51,748 bases of DNA from JAABRU01 sp050180235 (lineage in GTDB: Bacteria; Desulfobacterota; Desulfobacteria; Desulfobacterales; Desulfococcaceae): the NCBI GenBank assembly GCA_050180235.1, contig JBFXEJ010000033.1:1-51748 (forward strand). The letters run 5' to 3'. This document shows, one piece after another, positions 7,480-16,217 of this stretch. The position numbers and the translations under genes are program-made. Positions within the stretch are counted from its first letter, which is position 1. Each line of letters opens with the position of its first letter. A model generated the notes under the pieces. The model had not been told where the DNA came from, searched no databases, and saw only the letters and a list, made by a program, of their open reading frames with translations.

Positions 7480-8520
7480 ATGAAATACGAAAATGTCATT
7501 GTTCATTCATTTGGTTATGAACTGGCCCCCAACGTAATTCTGTCCAGGGATCTGGAAAGCCGTCTGGATCCGCTGTATCAGCGTCTGCATCTGAAAACCG
7601 GGCAGTTGGAGGCCATTACCGGCATTTATGAGAGACGGTTCTGGGATAAAGGATTCAGGGTTTCGGAAGGCGCTACTGCCGCGGGCAGAAAAGCCATTGA
7701 CTCTGCGGATATTTCCGCAGAAGATATTGGGATGCTGATTTACTGCGGTGTGTGCCGGGACAATATGGAACCGGCCACGGCATGCACAGTTGCCCATGCT
7801 CTGGGACTGGGGCCTGAAACGCAGATTTTTGATGTGTCCAACGCTTGTCTGGGAGTTCTCAACGGAATGCTGCTGGTGGCCAATGCCATTGAGATGGGAC
7901 AGATCCGGGCCGGGCTGCTGGTTTCCTGCGAAACAGCGCGGGAAGTGGTGAATATTGCCATTGACCGGCTGCTGCGGACACAGGATATGGAAGTGTTTAA
8001 GGAAAGCATTGCCACCCTTACCGGAGGCGCTGGCGCTGTTGCAGTTCTGCTGACCCATTCCTCCCTTGTCCAAAGGGGGCATCGTCTGCTGGGAGGTGTA
8101 TGCCGTAATTCAGCGGAGCATCACCGCCTCTGTCTGTGGGGACCGGATGCGGGGCGGTGTGTGGACGGGGTTTATACAATGAAAACCGATGCTGTTGCCG
8201 TACTCCGCAACGGAGTGGCATTGGGAGCCGAGACTTTCCGGGCATTTATGCGGGAAATGCAGTGGCCGGCGGACAAACCGGATAGGGTAATCTGTCATCA
8301 GGTGGGCGCGGCACATCAGAAAACCATACTGGAAACTGTGGGAATTGATCAGGAAAAAGATTTTGTCACATATCCGTTTCTGGGCAATATCGGAACAGTA
8401 TCCCTTCCCATCACTGCCGCAATTGCCTCGGAGCGGGAATTTCTTTTACCCGGACACAAAGTCGCTTTTTTCGGCATTGGCAGCGGTCTCAACTGCATGA
8501 TGCTGGGTCTGGACTGGTGA
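7480..8520 (+). CDS. oleA: OleA: thiolase-superfamily acyl-CoA condensing enzyme
   Basis: 346 residues from ATG 7480. The start is chosen by homology, because OleA proteins begin about 'M.Y.nV.i.s.gY.lap..v.S.dLE.rL'; the AAAGGAG at 7453 is rather far upstream. KAS-III/OleA fold with the catalytic triad visible: Cys in VSNACLGVLNGM, His in VICHQVGAAHQ, Asn in GNIGTVSLP. OleA joins two fatty acyl-CoAs by non-decarboxylative Claisen condensation to a 2-alkyl-3-ketoacyl product, the first step of long-chain olefin synthesis. The family call over FabH is strongly supported by the oleB, oleC and oleD genes that follow directly; its TGA overlaps the oleB start region. Confidence 0.9.
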   Translation: MKYENVIVHSFGYELAPNVILSRDLESRLDPLYQRLHLKTGQLEAITGIYERRFWDKGFRVSEGATAAGRKAIDSADISAEDIGMLIYCGVCRDNMEPATACTVAHALGLGPETQIFDVSNACLGVLNGMLLVANAIEMGQIRAGLLVSCETAREVVNIAIDRLLRTQDMEVFKESIATLTGGAGAVAVLLTHSSLVQRGHRLLGGVCRNSAEHHRLCLWGPDAGRCVDGVYTMKTDAVAVLRNGVALGAETFRAFMREMQWPADKPDRVICHQVGAAHQKTILETVGIDQEKDFVTYPFLGNIGTVSLPITAAIASEREFLLPGHKVAFFGIGSGLNCMMLGLDW

Positions 8521-8525
8521 GTACA

Positions 8526-9434
8526 ATGGCAGGCAGAAAAATCAGCATGTCCGGTATCAGGCATCTCTATCCCTTCCGCTCCTGTTTTCTGAACATCCGG
8601 GGCCTGAATTACCATTATGCGGATGAGGGATGGGGCGAGCCAATTGTCATGATTCACGGCAATCCCACCTGGTCTTTTTATTTTCGGCAGATGATCAGGG
8701 AACTTTCACCTGCGTACCGGGTCATAGCACCGGATCATATGGGATGCGGCCTTTCAGACAAACCTGATTCGCATGAATATGATTTCAGGCTGCAAAGCCG
8801 TGTGGAAGATTTGGAATATCTGCTGGATCATCTTGGGATTAAAGAAAAAATTACACTCATGGTGCATGACTGGGGCGGGATGATCGGCATGGTGTACGCT
8901 CTGCGGTATCCGGAGCGCATTGCCCGTCTGATTGTCACCAATACAGCGGCTTTTTTCCCGCCCGGAAAGAAAAAACTGCCGCTTCGTCTCTGGCTGATCC
9001 GGAACATACTTCCATTTGCGGTTCCTGCGGTGCTGGGGCTCAATCTTTTTGCAAGGGCAGCTTTGTACATGGCTCCTGGCAGACAGCTTGCTCCTGAAAT
9101 AAAACAGGGTCTGATCGCTCCGTACAGCAATCCCCGGAACCGGCTGGCCACACTGAAATTTGTTCAGGACATTCCCATGCGTCCGGGTGATCCCTCTTAC
9201 GACCTGGTCAGACAGACTGATAAAAACCTTGCATCCCTTGCCCATGTTCCCATGCTCATCTGCTGGGGCGGACAGGATTTTGTGTTTGACGCTGATTATT
9301 TTGCCGAATGGACACGCCGCTTTCCCTATGCTGAAACGCATTTCTTTCCGGACGCGGGACATTATATCCTGGAGGACAAAGCAGAGGAACTGGCATTTCT
9401 GGTCAAAGATTTCTTGAAAAAACATGCAATCTGA
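8526..9434 (+). CDS. oleB: OleB: alpha/beta-hydrolase, beta-lactone decarboxylase
   Basis: About 302 residues. ATG 8526 was preferred, with ggtgag just upstream; GTG 8517, overlapping the oleA stop, is possible. Haloalkane-dehalogenase-like alpha/beta hydrolase: oxyanion-hole motif HGNPTWSFYFR, nucleophile Asp in VHDWGGMIG, acid in CWGGQDFVFD and His in FPDAGHYILED. OleB converts the beta-lactone made by OleC to a cis-alkene with release of CO2. The Asp nucleophile, rather than Ser, separates it from esterases and agrees with the OleB group. The position between oleA and oleC fixes the role. Confidence 0.88.
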   Translation: MAGRKISMSGIRHLYPFRSCFLNIRGLNYHYADEGWGEPIVMIHGNPTWSFYFRQMIRELSPAYRVIAPDHMGCGLSDKPDSHEYDFRLQSRVEDLEYLLDHLGIKEKITLMVHDWGGMIGMVYALRYPERIARLIVTNTAAFFPPGKKKLPLRLWLIRNILPFAVPAVLGLNLFARAALYMAPGRQLAPEIKQGLIAPYSNPRNRLATLKFVQDIPMRPGDPSYDLVRQTDKNLASLAHVPMLICWGGQDFVFDADYFAEWTRRFPYAETHFFPDAGHYILEDKAEELAFLVKDFLKKHAI

Positions 9435-9576
9435 TATACAGTCAGAATTCCGGGAACCGATACAGGAATTCACATTGCTTTCCGTTCCTGAAACAGAAAA
9501 TCTGAACACAGGGCCCTGTGAAAAGGAAAAGAGATTATCCGGAAATCTTCTGAAACTCTTCCAAAAAGGTTGAAAA

Positions 9577-11301
9577 ATGGATACAACAGACCTGACAAAA
9601 ACGGATGAAGCCCAGCACACGGAACAGACGGAAAAAAAATCCGGGGAACTTTCCACTGCCGATACCCGGAAAATCATCAATATTGCCAACCGTCTGAAAG
9701 AAATGGCAAAACTGCAGCCGCACAAACGTGCTGTGATATATCCGGCCGGATGGGATGAAAGCGGCAGAGTGGCCTATACCCACCTTACCTTTATGCAGCT
9801 TGACAGGGAATCAGACTGCCTGGCGCACGGGCTGGATCGCGCAGGCATCCGCCGGGGCACGCGGACCATTCTCATGGTCAATCCCTCTCTGGAATTTTTT
9901 GTGCTCACCTTTGCCCTTTTCAAAACCGGGGCAGTTCCGGTGATCGTGGATCCGGGCATGGGTGCGGCGCGGATGGTTCAGTGTCTGAAAGAAAGTATGC
10001 CCGATGCATTTATCGGCATTCCCAAAGCCCATCTGCTCCGCTTTCTGTATCCGGCCTTTTTCAAAACCGTCCGGACATGGGTGACAGTGGGCCACCGCTG
10101 GTTCTGGAGCGGACACAGTCTGAAACAGTTGACAGATCTTCCCTGGAAACCCTGGCCTGTGGCTGAAACCCGGGCTGATGAAATGGCTGCCATTCTTTTC
10201 ACCACCGGAAGCACAGGCCCGGCCAAAGGTGTGATTTACACTCACGGCATTTTTGATGCACAGGTGCGGCTGATAGGTTCCCATTTCGGCATCACCAGGG
10301 ATGAAGTGGATCTGCCCACCTTTCCGCTCTTTTCGCTTTTTGATCCTGCTCTGGGAATGACAGCCGTAATTCCGGACATGGATCCGACCCGTCCGGCAAT
10401 GGCTGATCCGGAAAAAATCATTGAAACCATAATGGATCATGGCATTACCAACATGTTTGCCTCTCCTGCTCTGCTCAACCGTGTGGGGGAATACGGCAAA
10501 ATGGAAGAAATCCGGCTGCCCACTCTGCGGCGCGTGATTTCCGCGGGCGCTCCCTTATCCCCGGCCAATCTGGAACAGTTTTCCTCCATGCTTGAAGGCG
10601 GTGCTGAAATTTTCACCCCTTACGGTGCTACAGAAGCCATGCCGGTTCTTTCCATCGGAAGCAGGGAAGTGCTTAATGAAACACGGAAATTCAGCGAAAA
10701 GGGCTATGGCATGTGTGTGGGGCGGCCTGTGGGGGATATTGGGGTGCGGCTGATCAAGATCAGCGATGAACCCATTGAGGAGTGGTCGGATCATCTGCTG
10801 GTCGGTGACGGTGAAATCGGGGAGATCACGGTCAAAGGGGAAGTGGTGACAAAGCAGTATTTTGAAAGGCCCGAATCCGACGCTTTGTCCAAAATCCGGG
10901 AGGGCAGTGAAATATGGCACCGGATGGGGGATCTGGGCTGGCGGGACAACCGGGGCAGAATATGGTTCTGCGGACGCAAAAGCCACCGGGTGGTTACGGA
11001 AAACGGTTCTTTGTTCACTGTTCCCTGCGAAGCTGTTTTCAACCGCCATCCCGCGGTATACCGCAGCGCTCTGGTGGGAGTCGGTGAAATCCAGCATCAG
11101 AAACCGGTCATCTGCATTGAACTGAAAAACAGCGGAAAGGGAATTGACAAAGAGACAGTGAAACAGGAACTGCTCAATCTGGCCGCGAAAAACAGTATGA
11201 CCAAGGATATAAAAACCATACTCTTTCATGAGGGATTTCCTGTGGATGTGCGTCACAATTCCAAGATTTTCCGGGAGAAACTCGCAGAATGGGCCTCTTA
11301 G
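9577..11301 (+). CDS. oleC: OleC: AMP-ligase-family beta-lactone synthetase
   Basis: 574 residues, the usual size. ANL-superfamily motifs: phosphate loop LFTTGSTGPAKGVIYTH, GATEAMPVLS (A5-type), MGDLGWRDNRGRIWFCGRKSHRV (A7/A8) and a C-terminal KIFREKL in place of the usual A10 PxTxxGKi/vxr. OleC activates the 2-alkyl-3-hydroxy acid made by OleA and OleD with ATP and closes it to a beta-lactone. aaaagg precedes ATG 9577, 142 bases after oleB. Its 3' end overlaps oleD by 13 bases, indicating coupled translation. Confidence 0.9.
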   Translation: MDTTDLTKTDEAQHTEQTEKKSGELSTADTRKIINIANRLKEMAKLQPHKRAVIYPAGWDESGRVAYTHLTFMQLDRESDCLAHGLDRAGIRRGTRTILMVNPSLEFFVLTFALFKTGAVPVIVDPGMGAARMVQCLKESMPDAFIGIPKAHLLRFLYPAFFKTVRTWVTVGHRWFWSGHSLKQLTDLPWKPWPVAETRADEMAAILFTTGSTGPAKGVIYTHGIFDAQVRLIGSHFGITRDEVDLPTFPLFSLFDPALGMTAVIPDMDPTRPAMADPEKIIETIMDHGITNMFASPALLNRVGEYGKMEEIRLPTLRRVISAGAPLSPANLEQFSSMLEGGAEIFTPYGATEAMPVLSIGSREVLNETRKFSEKGYGMCVGRPVGDIGVRLIKISDEPIEEWSDHLLVGDGEIGEITVKGEVVTKQYFERPESDALSKIREGSEIWHRMGDLGWRDNRGRIWFCGRKSHRVVTENGSLFTVPCEAVFNRHPAVYRSALVGVGEIQHQKPVICIELKNSGKGIDKETVKQELLNLAAKNSMTKDIKTILFHEGFPVDVRHNSKIFREKLAEWAS

Positions 11302-12305
11302 AAACTGCTTCGCCGGATAACCGCACTGTTCTGGTAACGGGCGGAGGCGGATTTCTGGGCAAAGCCATTGTCCGGGAGATGATCCTCCGCGGGGAACGCG
11401 TTCGAAGTTTTTCCCGCTCTTTTCATCCGGAACTGGAAAGACTCGGCGCGGAGCAGGTGCTGGGGAATATTGCTGATGAAAAAGCTGTGGAAAAAGCCTG
11501 CAAAGGTGCAGGAGTGATATTTCATACCGCTGCAAAAGCCGGTGTCTGGGGGCCGTATAAAGATTATTATCAAACTAATGTAACCGGCACACGCAATGTG
11601 ATTGCAGCCTGCCGCAGCCAGGGAACAGCCGCACTAATCCACACCAGTTCCCCCAGTGTCATCTTTGATGGCAGAGATATGGAGGGCGTAAATGAAACTG
11701 TTCCATATCCTGCTGCATTTCATGCCCATTATCCCAAAACCAAAGCTCTGGCCGAACAGGAAGTCAGACAGGCTGCCGCAGATGGTCTGAAGACTGTTAT
11801 TTTGAGGCCGCATCTCATCTGGGGGCCTGAGGATAATCATCTGGTTCCCCGCATTCTGGCCAGAGCCGGAAAACTGCGCATTGTGGGAGAATGCGGGAAA
11901 AAGGTGGATACCATTTATATTGACAATGCAGCGCATGCCCATCTTCTGGCCGCAGAAAAACTTCTTGCAAATCCCCGGCTTTCCGGACGTGTCTATTTCA
12001 TTTCACAGGATGATCCCATTCCCCTGTGGGACATGGTCAACGCGATACTCAAAGCCGGGGGGCTTCCGCGTGTAACACGCCGCATTTCCGCAAAAACCGC
12101 GTATGCTGCGGGTGCACTGCTGGAAATGCTTTATACACTTTTGCGTATGAAAAGCGAACCACAGATGACGCGTTTTCTTGCCAAAGAACTTGCCACCTCC
12201 CACTGGTTTGACATCAGCGCAGCCAAAAGTGATTTGGGATACAGACCGCTTATTTCCACTGAAGAAGGCCTCCTCCGTCTGGAAGAATGGCTGAAAAATA
12301 ACTGA
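11289..12305 (+). CDS. oleD: OleD: NAD(P)-dependent 2-alkyl-3-ketoacid reductase
   Basis: 338 residues of the extended SDR/3-beta-HSD family. The nucleotide loop is VTGGGGFLGKAIV near the N-terminus; the catalytic Ser is in HTSSPSV, and Tyr/Lys in HYPKTKA (YxxxK). OleD reduces the 3-keto group of the OleA product, giving the substrate of OleC. It overlaps the end of oleC by 13 bases and closes the cluster; no terminator is evident downstream, where a repeat-rich gap begins. Confidence 0.88.
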   Translation: MGLLETASPDNRTVLVTGGGGFLGKAIVREMILRGERVRSFSRSFHPELERLGAEQVLGNIADEKAVEKACKGAGVIFHTAAKAGVWGPYKDYYQTNVTGTRNVIAACRSQGTAALIHTSSPSVIFDGRDMEGVNETVPYPAAFHAHYPKTKALAEQEVRQAAADGLKTVILRPHLIWGPEDNHLVPRILARAGKLRIVGECGKKVDTIYIDNAAHAHLLAAEKLLANPRLSGRVYFISQDDPIPLWDMVNAILKAGGLPRVTRRISAKTAYAAGALLEMLYTLLRMKSEPQMTRFLAKELATSHWFDISAAKSDLGYRPLISTEEGLLRLEEWLKNN

Positions 12306-12346
12306 TTGATTTATAAATGTTAAAAAAAATCACTGACGCAGCTTAC

Positions 12347-12590
12347 GCTCCACAGTCATACCCGCGAAAGCCGGTGTCCGGCACCGGTTGAAATTAATGG
12401 ATTCCGGCTTACGCCGGTAGGTGATTTCCAGAAAAGAATATCCCGGAAAAGCAGCACAGGATTCCGGCTTTTGCCCTGTGCCTGTGAACTGAACCGGGAT
12501 ATTTATTTTCATAAATCACCGTATGACTGTGAAAGCGGATAACTTCCTGATTTTTTGAAAGTTTGCTTAACATGAGTCAGCAAACATGAA
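12347..12590. repeat. REP-like element, family C, copy 3, interrupted
   Basis: The left part has gtcatacccgcgaaagccgg, the middle a ttccggcttacgccggta arm, and the right part tgactgtgaaagcggataa then cttcctgattttttgaaag. This is the same order as copy 2 and the reverse of copy 1. The copy is split at 12420 by a separate 101-bp palindromic element. It fills most of the 516-base gap 12306-12821, in which I see no gene. Confidence 0.6.
12420..12520. mobile_element. 101-bp palindromic insertion nested in a repeat
   Basis: Inverted arms of 27 bp (12420-12446 and 12494-12520; ends ggtgattt and aaatcacc, inner ends tatcccgg / ccgggata) match at most positions. The flanks carry a 3-bp direct repeat, gta (12417-12419 and 12521-12523). 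Removing the segment restores a continuous family-C element, so this looks like a small element inserted into an older one. Confidence 0.65.
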
Positions 12591-12821
12591 AGCTCAGTCA
12601 TAAAATGGAAAAGAAAATGAAATTCTGTGCACATTCTGTCTGAAGGACCGACAGCAAAATCCTTCCATGAAAGCAGTGTATTTCTACCCTGTGAATACCA
12701 TTCGCGCCCCATTGCTGAATTGTGCCTGGTGTGACATATTGAATACAGGCAGAGAAATCATATTTCCGGCAGAGCGTTACTGCCGGAATTCCGGCAAAAT
12801 TTTTCACAGGGGGATTGATAT

Positions 12822-14813
12822 ATGGAGACTTCCCAGATATGTCAGGAATGGGACAATGGAAATGAGAACTTCTGCAAACCGCATATGATGGCAAGATTTT
12901 ACAATGCAGTCCGGTACCGCTTCACTCCGCTTGCATCCACATTTAATTTTTATATTGTTCTGACTGCGGATATTGTGCTCTTCGCACTGGCACATTTTCT
13001 TTCCTACTGCATCCGATTTGAGTTTCAGTTCAGCGCAAATACCTGGCATCAGATGATTTCGGTCATGATCTGGCTGATTCCGCTGAAGACATTTGTCTTC
13101 TGGGCATTTGGACTTTATCTGGGCATGTGGCGCTATGCCGGAATTTCTGATCTGCTGCGGCTGTTCAAAGCCACAGTATTTTCCACCCTTGCAATGGTTT
13201 CCGCTATGGTATTCATTCAGCGTTTTGCAGGATATTCCAGGGCGGTCTTCCTTCTGGATGGATGTTTTACCTTTCTTTTCGCGGGCGGTCTGCGTTTTGG
13301 AATACGTTTATTTTTCCGCAGAAAAAACGCAGTGAACGGAGATAATGTGTCTGTTGGGAATCAGCGTCCGGTTTTTATCATCGGAGCGGGCAGCACCGGT
13401 GAAATGACCATCAGGGAAATCCTGGGCAATCCCGGCAGCAGGTATCAGGTATTGGGTTTTATTGATGATGATCCCCAAAAAAAGGGCAGATTCATACATG
13501 ATATTCCTGTTCTGGGCGATTTGAATTCCCTTTCCCGCCATGCTGATTTTTTCGGTGTGAAAGAGGTCCTTATTGCAACCCCTTCAGCCAGCGGGCCGGA
13601 ATTGCGCAGTATTATTGAAACATGCATTGCGTGTTCTCTGAAATATCAGACCCTGCCGGGATGGAGTGAGATCATTAACGGAAAAGTCAGCATAAAAGCC
13701 CTGCGGGATGTGGATTACAAAGACCTTCTCCGCCGTCCACCGGTTGAACTGCACACGGAGCAGATTGCCCATTATCTGCAGGGAAAATGTGTACTGATCA
13801 GCGGAGCCGGAGGTTCCATCGGATCTGAACTCTGCCGTCAGATACTGCGCTTTGCTCCGGCCCGTCTTATTCTGCTCGATAACTGTGAAAACAATCTCTA
13901 CAATATTCAGATGGAACTGATTCACCGTATTGGGTTTTCAGACTGCATTCCGGTACTCGCTGATGTGCAGGATCGCCATCTCATGGATAAAATTTTTTCC
14001 CGTTATCAGCCCCATGCAGTTTTTCACGCGGCAGCCTACAAACATGTTCCCATGATGGAGAACAACCCCTGGCAGGCGGTTTTGAACAATATCCGGGGGA
14101 CTTTTACCATCATGGAGCAGAGTGTTCTGCATCATACCGCATATTTTCTTCTCATTTCCACAGACAAGGCCGTGCGCCCCACCAATGTCATGGGCGCAAG
14201 CAAACGGATCTGCGAACTGATAATGCAATCCTTTGTTGACAGGGGAACCCGGATGATGGCCGTGCGTTTCGGCAATGTGCTGGCCTCTTCGGGTTCCGTG
14301 ATTCCGCTTTTCCGCAGCCAGATTGCGGCAGGCGGACCTGTTACAGTCACGCATCCGGATGTCACCCGGTATTTCATGACTATTCCTGAGGCTGTGCAAC
14401 TGGTACTGCAGGCAGGCTCACAGGGAAAAGGCGGGGAAATATTTATTCTGGATATGGGAACTCCGGTAAAAATTGCTGATATGGCAAGGGATCTGATCCG
14501 CTTTTCCGGCAAAGAACCGGATCGGGATATTCAGATTGTCTATACCGGTCTGCGTCCCGGGGAAAAACTGTATGAAGAACTGATCACATCAGGGGAAGGA
14601 ATCGTGTCCACAAAGCATGAAAAGATTATGGTTCTCAAATCCAACGGATTTTGTAAAACCCGCGACAGTCATGAAAATTACCGTGCATGGCTGTATAGGG
14701 AACTGGAAGAACTCTATGATCTGGCTGCGAAACAGGATGTATGCGGTATCAGGGAGAAAATGAAAAAACTTGTGCCGGAATATGCGGTGCAGGATGGAGA
14801 CTGTGTGCTGTAA
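12822..14813 (+). CDS. Membrane nucleotide-sugar 4,6-dehydratase/epimerase (PglF/CapD/WbpM type)
   Basis: 663 residues: four predicted N-terminal membrane segments (about residues 43-145), a first Rossmann domain (VFIIGAGSTGEMTIREI, about 186) and a C-terminal SDR domain with GAGGSIGSELCRQI. The FlaA1-type active site is present: STDKAVRPTNVMGASKR, with Lys kept where classical SDRs have Tyr-x3-Lys. Such enzymes form UDP-4-keto-6-deoxy sugars for O-antigen, capsule or protein glycosylation. An ideal aggggga precedes ATG 12822. It converges on the exopolysaccharide operon, separated only by a two-way terminator, so it probably supplies a sugar to the same polymer. Confidence 0.9.
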   Translation: METSQICQEWDNGNENFCKPHMMARFYNAVRYRFTPLASTFNFYIVLTADIVLFALAHFLSYCIRFEFQFSANTWHQMISVMIWLIPLKTFVFWAFGLYLGMWRYAGISDLLRLFKATVFSTLAMVSAMVFIQRFAGYSRAVFLLDGCFTFLFAGGLRFGIRLFFRRKNAVNGDNVSVGNQRPVFIIGAGSTGEMTIREILGNPGSRYQVLGFIDDDPQKKGRFIHDIPVLGDLNSLSRHADFFGVKEVLIATPSASGPELRSIIETCIACSLKYQTLPGWSEIINGKVSIKALRDVDYKDLLRRPPVELHTEQIAHYLQGKCVLISGAGGSIGSELCRQILRFAPARLILLDNCENNLYNIQMELIHRIGFSDCIPVLADVQDRHLMDKIFSRYQPHAVFHAAAYKHVPMMENNPWQAVLNNIRGTFTIMEQSVLHHTAYFLLISTDKAVRPTNVMGASKRICELIMQSFVDRGTRMMAVRFGNVLASSGSVIPLFRSQIAAGGPVTVTHPDVTRYFMTIPEAVQLVLQAGSQGKGGEIFILDMGTPVKIADMARDLIRFSGKEPDRDIQIVYTGLRPGEKLYEELITSGEGIVSTKHEKIMVLKSNGFCKTRDSHENYRAWLYRELEELYDLAAKQDVCGIREKMKKLVPEYAVQDGDCVL

Positions 14814-14852
14814 TTTTTTTTGAGATATAAATTTCTGCAATGTGAAATCTGT

Positions 14853-14885
14853 AAAAGGGGACTGACATGCTCAGTCCCCTTTTTT
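14853..14885. terminator. Bidirectional intrinsic terminator
   Basis: Perfect stem aaaaggggactga / tcagtcccctttt with a 5-nt loop, a T-run on the + side and an A-run on the other, so it can end transcription from both directions. It sits between the convergent sugar-dehydratase gene and the last gene of the minus-strand exopolysaccharide operon. Confidence 0.9.
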
Positions 14886-14927
14886 GTTTCCGGCATCCGG
14901 AAGTTGCCGGGCCAGTTCAGACCGCGC

Positions 14928-16211
14928 TTATTTTTTCCGTGAAAGAGCCGCCTCTTTTTCTGCGCGTTCGTATTTTTTCAGTTTTCTTAACACATTGGAA
15001 AAAACTGCGTGGTAATGCCTGTTTTCAGGATCATATACTGTGGCCTTCTGTATGGCCAGTTCCATAGCGTCCCAGTCCTGTTCCATTTCCGCAATTTTTG
15101 CCAGCCAGTAATATGCCTGTGCTTCAGGCCGTTTTATATTGATTTGCCTGAGAATATCCTTTGCCTCCGGATAACGCTTCATATCTGCCAGAACGCGGGC
15201 TGTCAGAATATCAGTCCGAAAGGAAAAAGAAAATTTTTTCCGGGCTTCCTGCAGAAAGGCATAAAAACCTTGTGCATCTTCCTGTTTTTTGTAAAATCCG
15301 TACAGAGTCTCCAAATCCTTTTCCCGGCTCATGCCCAGCCCTCGGAAATACTGTTCTTCAGCCTTTTGTTTTTCCCCATTGTGAAAATACAGATGTCCCA
15401 GACGGAGATAATCTGCTGTTCTGTTCTCAAATTCCTTGTATTGCATTGCATTTTGCAAATGCAATATGGCTTCAGGCCATTCTTTGGCTTCGGCCAGAAT
15501 GCCGGAAAAAATCATGTGGGCCTGTCTGGGAAGCACTTGTTTTTCAATGGCTTCCGCGAGACCATCCCGGCAGGCAGACAGAAGATTTTCTGACCAGAAA
15601 TCCTCTTTTTTCAGATAAGCAAATACCGGAGGCCAATTATGCACAAGTCTGCGGATAACCGCATACATTTCATCCTGATGTCCGGTTCGGGAAAGATAAC
15701 GCAGCAGGGCAAAATTGTTCTGTATGCCATTGGGACGCAGACGCACAGCCTCCTGGAAATGTGCCAGCGGATTATAGGGAATTTCTTTTGCATCCGGGTA
15801 TCTGTTCCGGTACAACTCAGTGAGATACCACTGTGTTTTTGCCAGACCAAAAAAAATTCTGTAATCAAGGGAATTGCGTTCTGCAGCTTTTTGGAAAGCC
15901 TTATCGGATTTATCCAGATAATCCCATTTCCTGTCCGAATTCCGGATTACTCCGGCCATAAGATAAAAAGCCTCTCCCAGATTTCTGTATATCTCACTGT
16001 CTGCAAAAGGATACTGCGCGGCTTTTTCCAACTCCCCCACTGCCAGCCCGTAATGGCCTTTGTCCATATGCTTTGCAGCATGATGCTGACAGATTTCGGA
16101 AATCAGTTGCAGGGAAAGATGATACAGAAGAATGGCAGAGAGAGTGACAATAAAAAGAAAAACCCCATAACGCAATGTATTACAGGGTTTTATGCAAATG
16201 GATTTCATCAT
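14928..16211 (-). CDS. TPR-repeat inner-membrane protein of exopolysaccharide operon
   Basis: 427 residues. One N-terminal membrane helix (YGVFLFIVTLSAILLYHLSL, about 15-34) is followed by TPR-like helix pairs (for example HYGLAVGELEKAAQYPFADS, YRNLGEAFYLMAG, YPEAKDILRQINIKRPEAQA). The start lies six bases after the kinase stop, so the two are coupled. TPR proteins of this topology are common accessory factors in EPS assembly (PilF/PelE/BcsC-like scaffolds), but the exact role is unknown. It is the last gene of the operon. Confidence 0.75.
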   Translation of the reverse strand: MMKSICIKPCNTLRYGVFLFIVTLSAILLYHLSLQLISEICQHHAAKHMDKGHYGLAVGELEKAAQYPFADSEIYRNLGEAFYLMAGVIRNSDRKWDYLDKSDKAFQKAAERNSLDYRIFFGLAKTQWYLTELYRNRYPDAKEIPYNPLAHFQEAVRLRPNGIQNNFALLRYLSRTGHQDEMYAVIRRLVHNWPPVFAYLKKEDFWSENLLSACRDGLAEAIEKQVLPRQAHMIFSGILAEAKEWPEAILHLQNAMQYKEFENRTADYLRLGHLYFHNGEKQKAEEQYFRGLGMSREKDLETLYGFYKKQEDAQGFYAFLQEARKKFSFSFRTDILTARVLADMKRYPEAKDILRQINIKRPEAQAYYWLAKIAEMEQDWDAMELAIQKATVYDPENRHYHAVFSNVLRKLKKYERAEKEAALSRKK

Positions 16212-16217
16212 GTGCGG

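Noticed and set aside
12330..12512. Small minus-strand frame
   Set aside because: Translated entirely from the family-C repeat and the nested palindrome.
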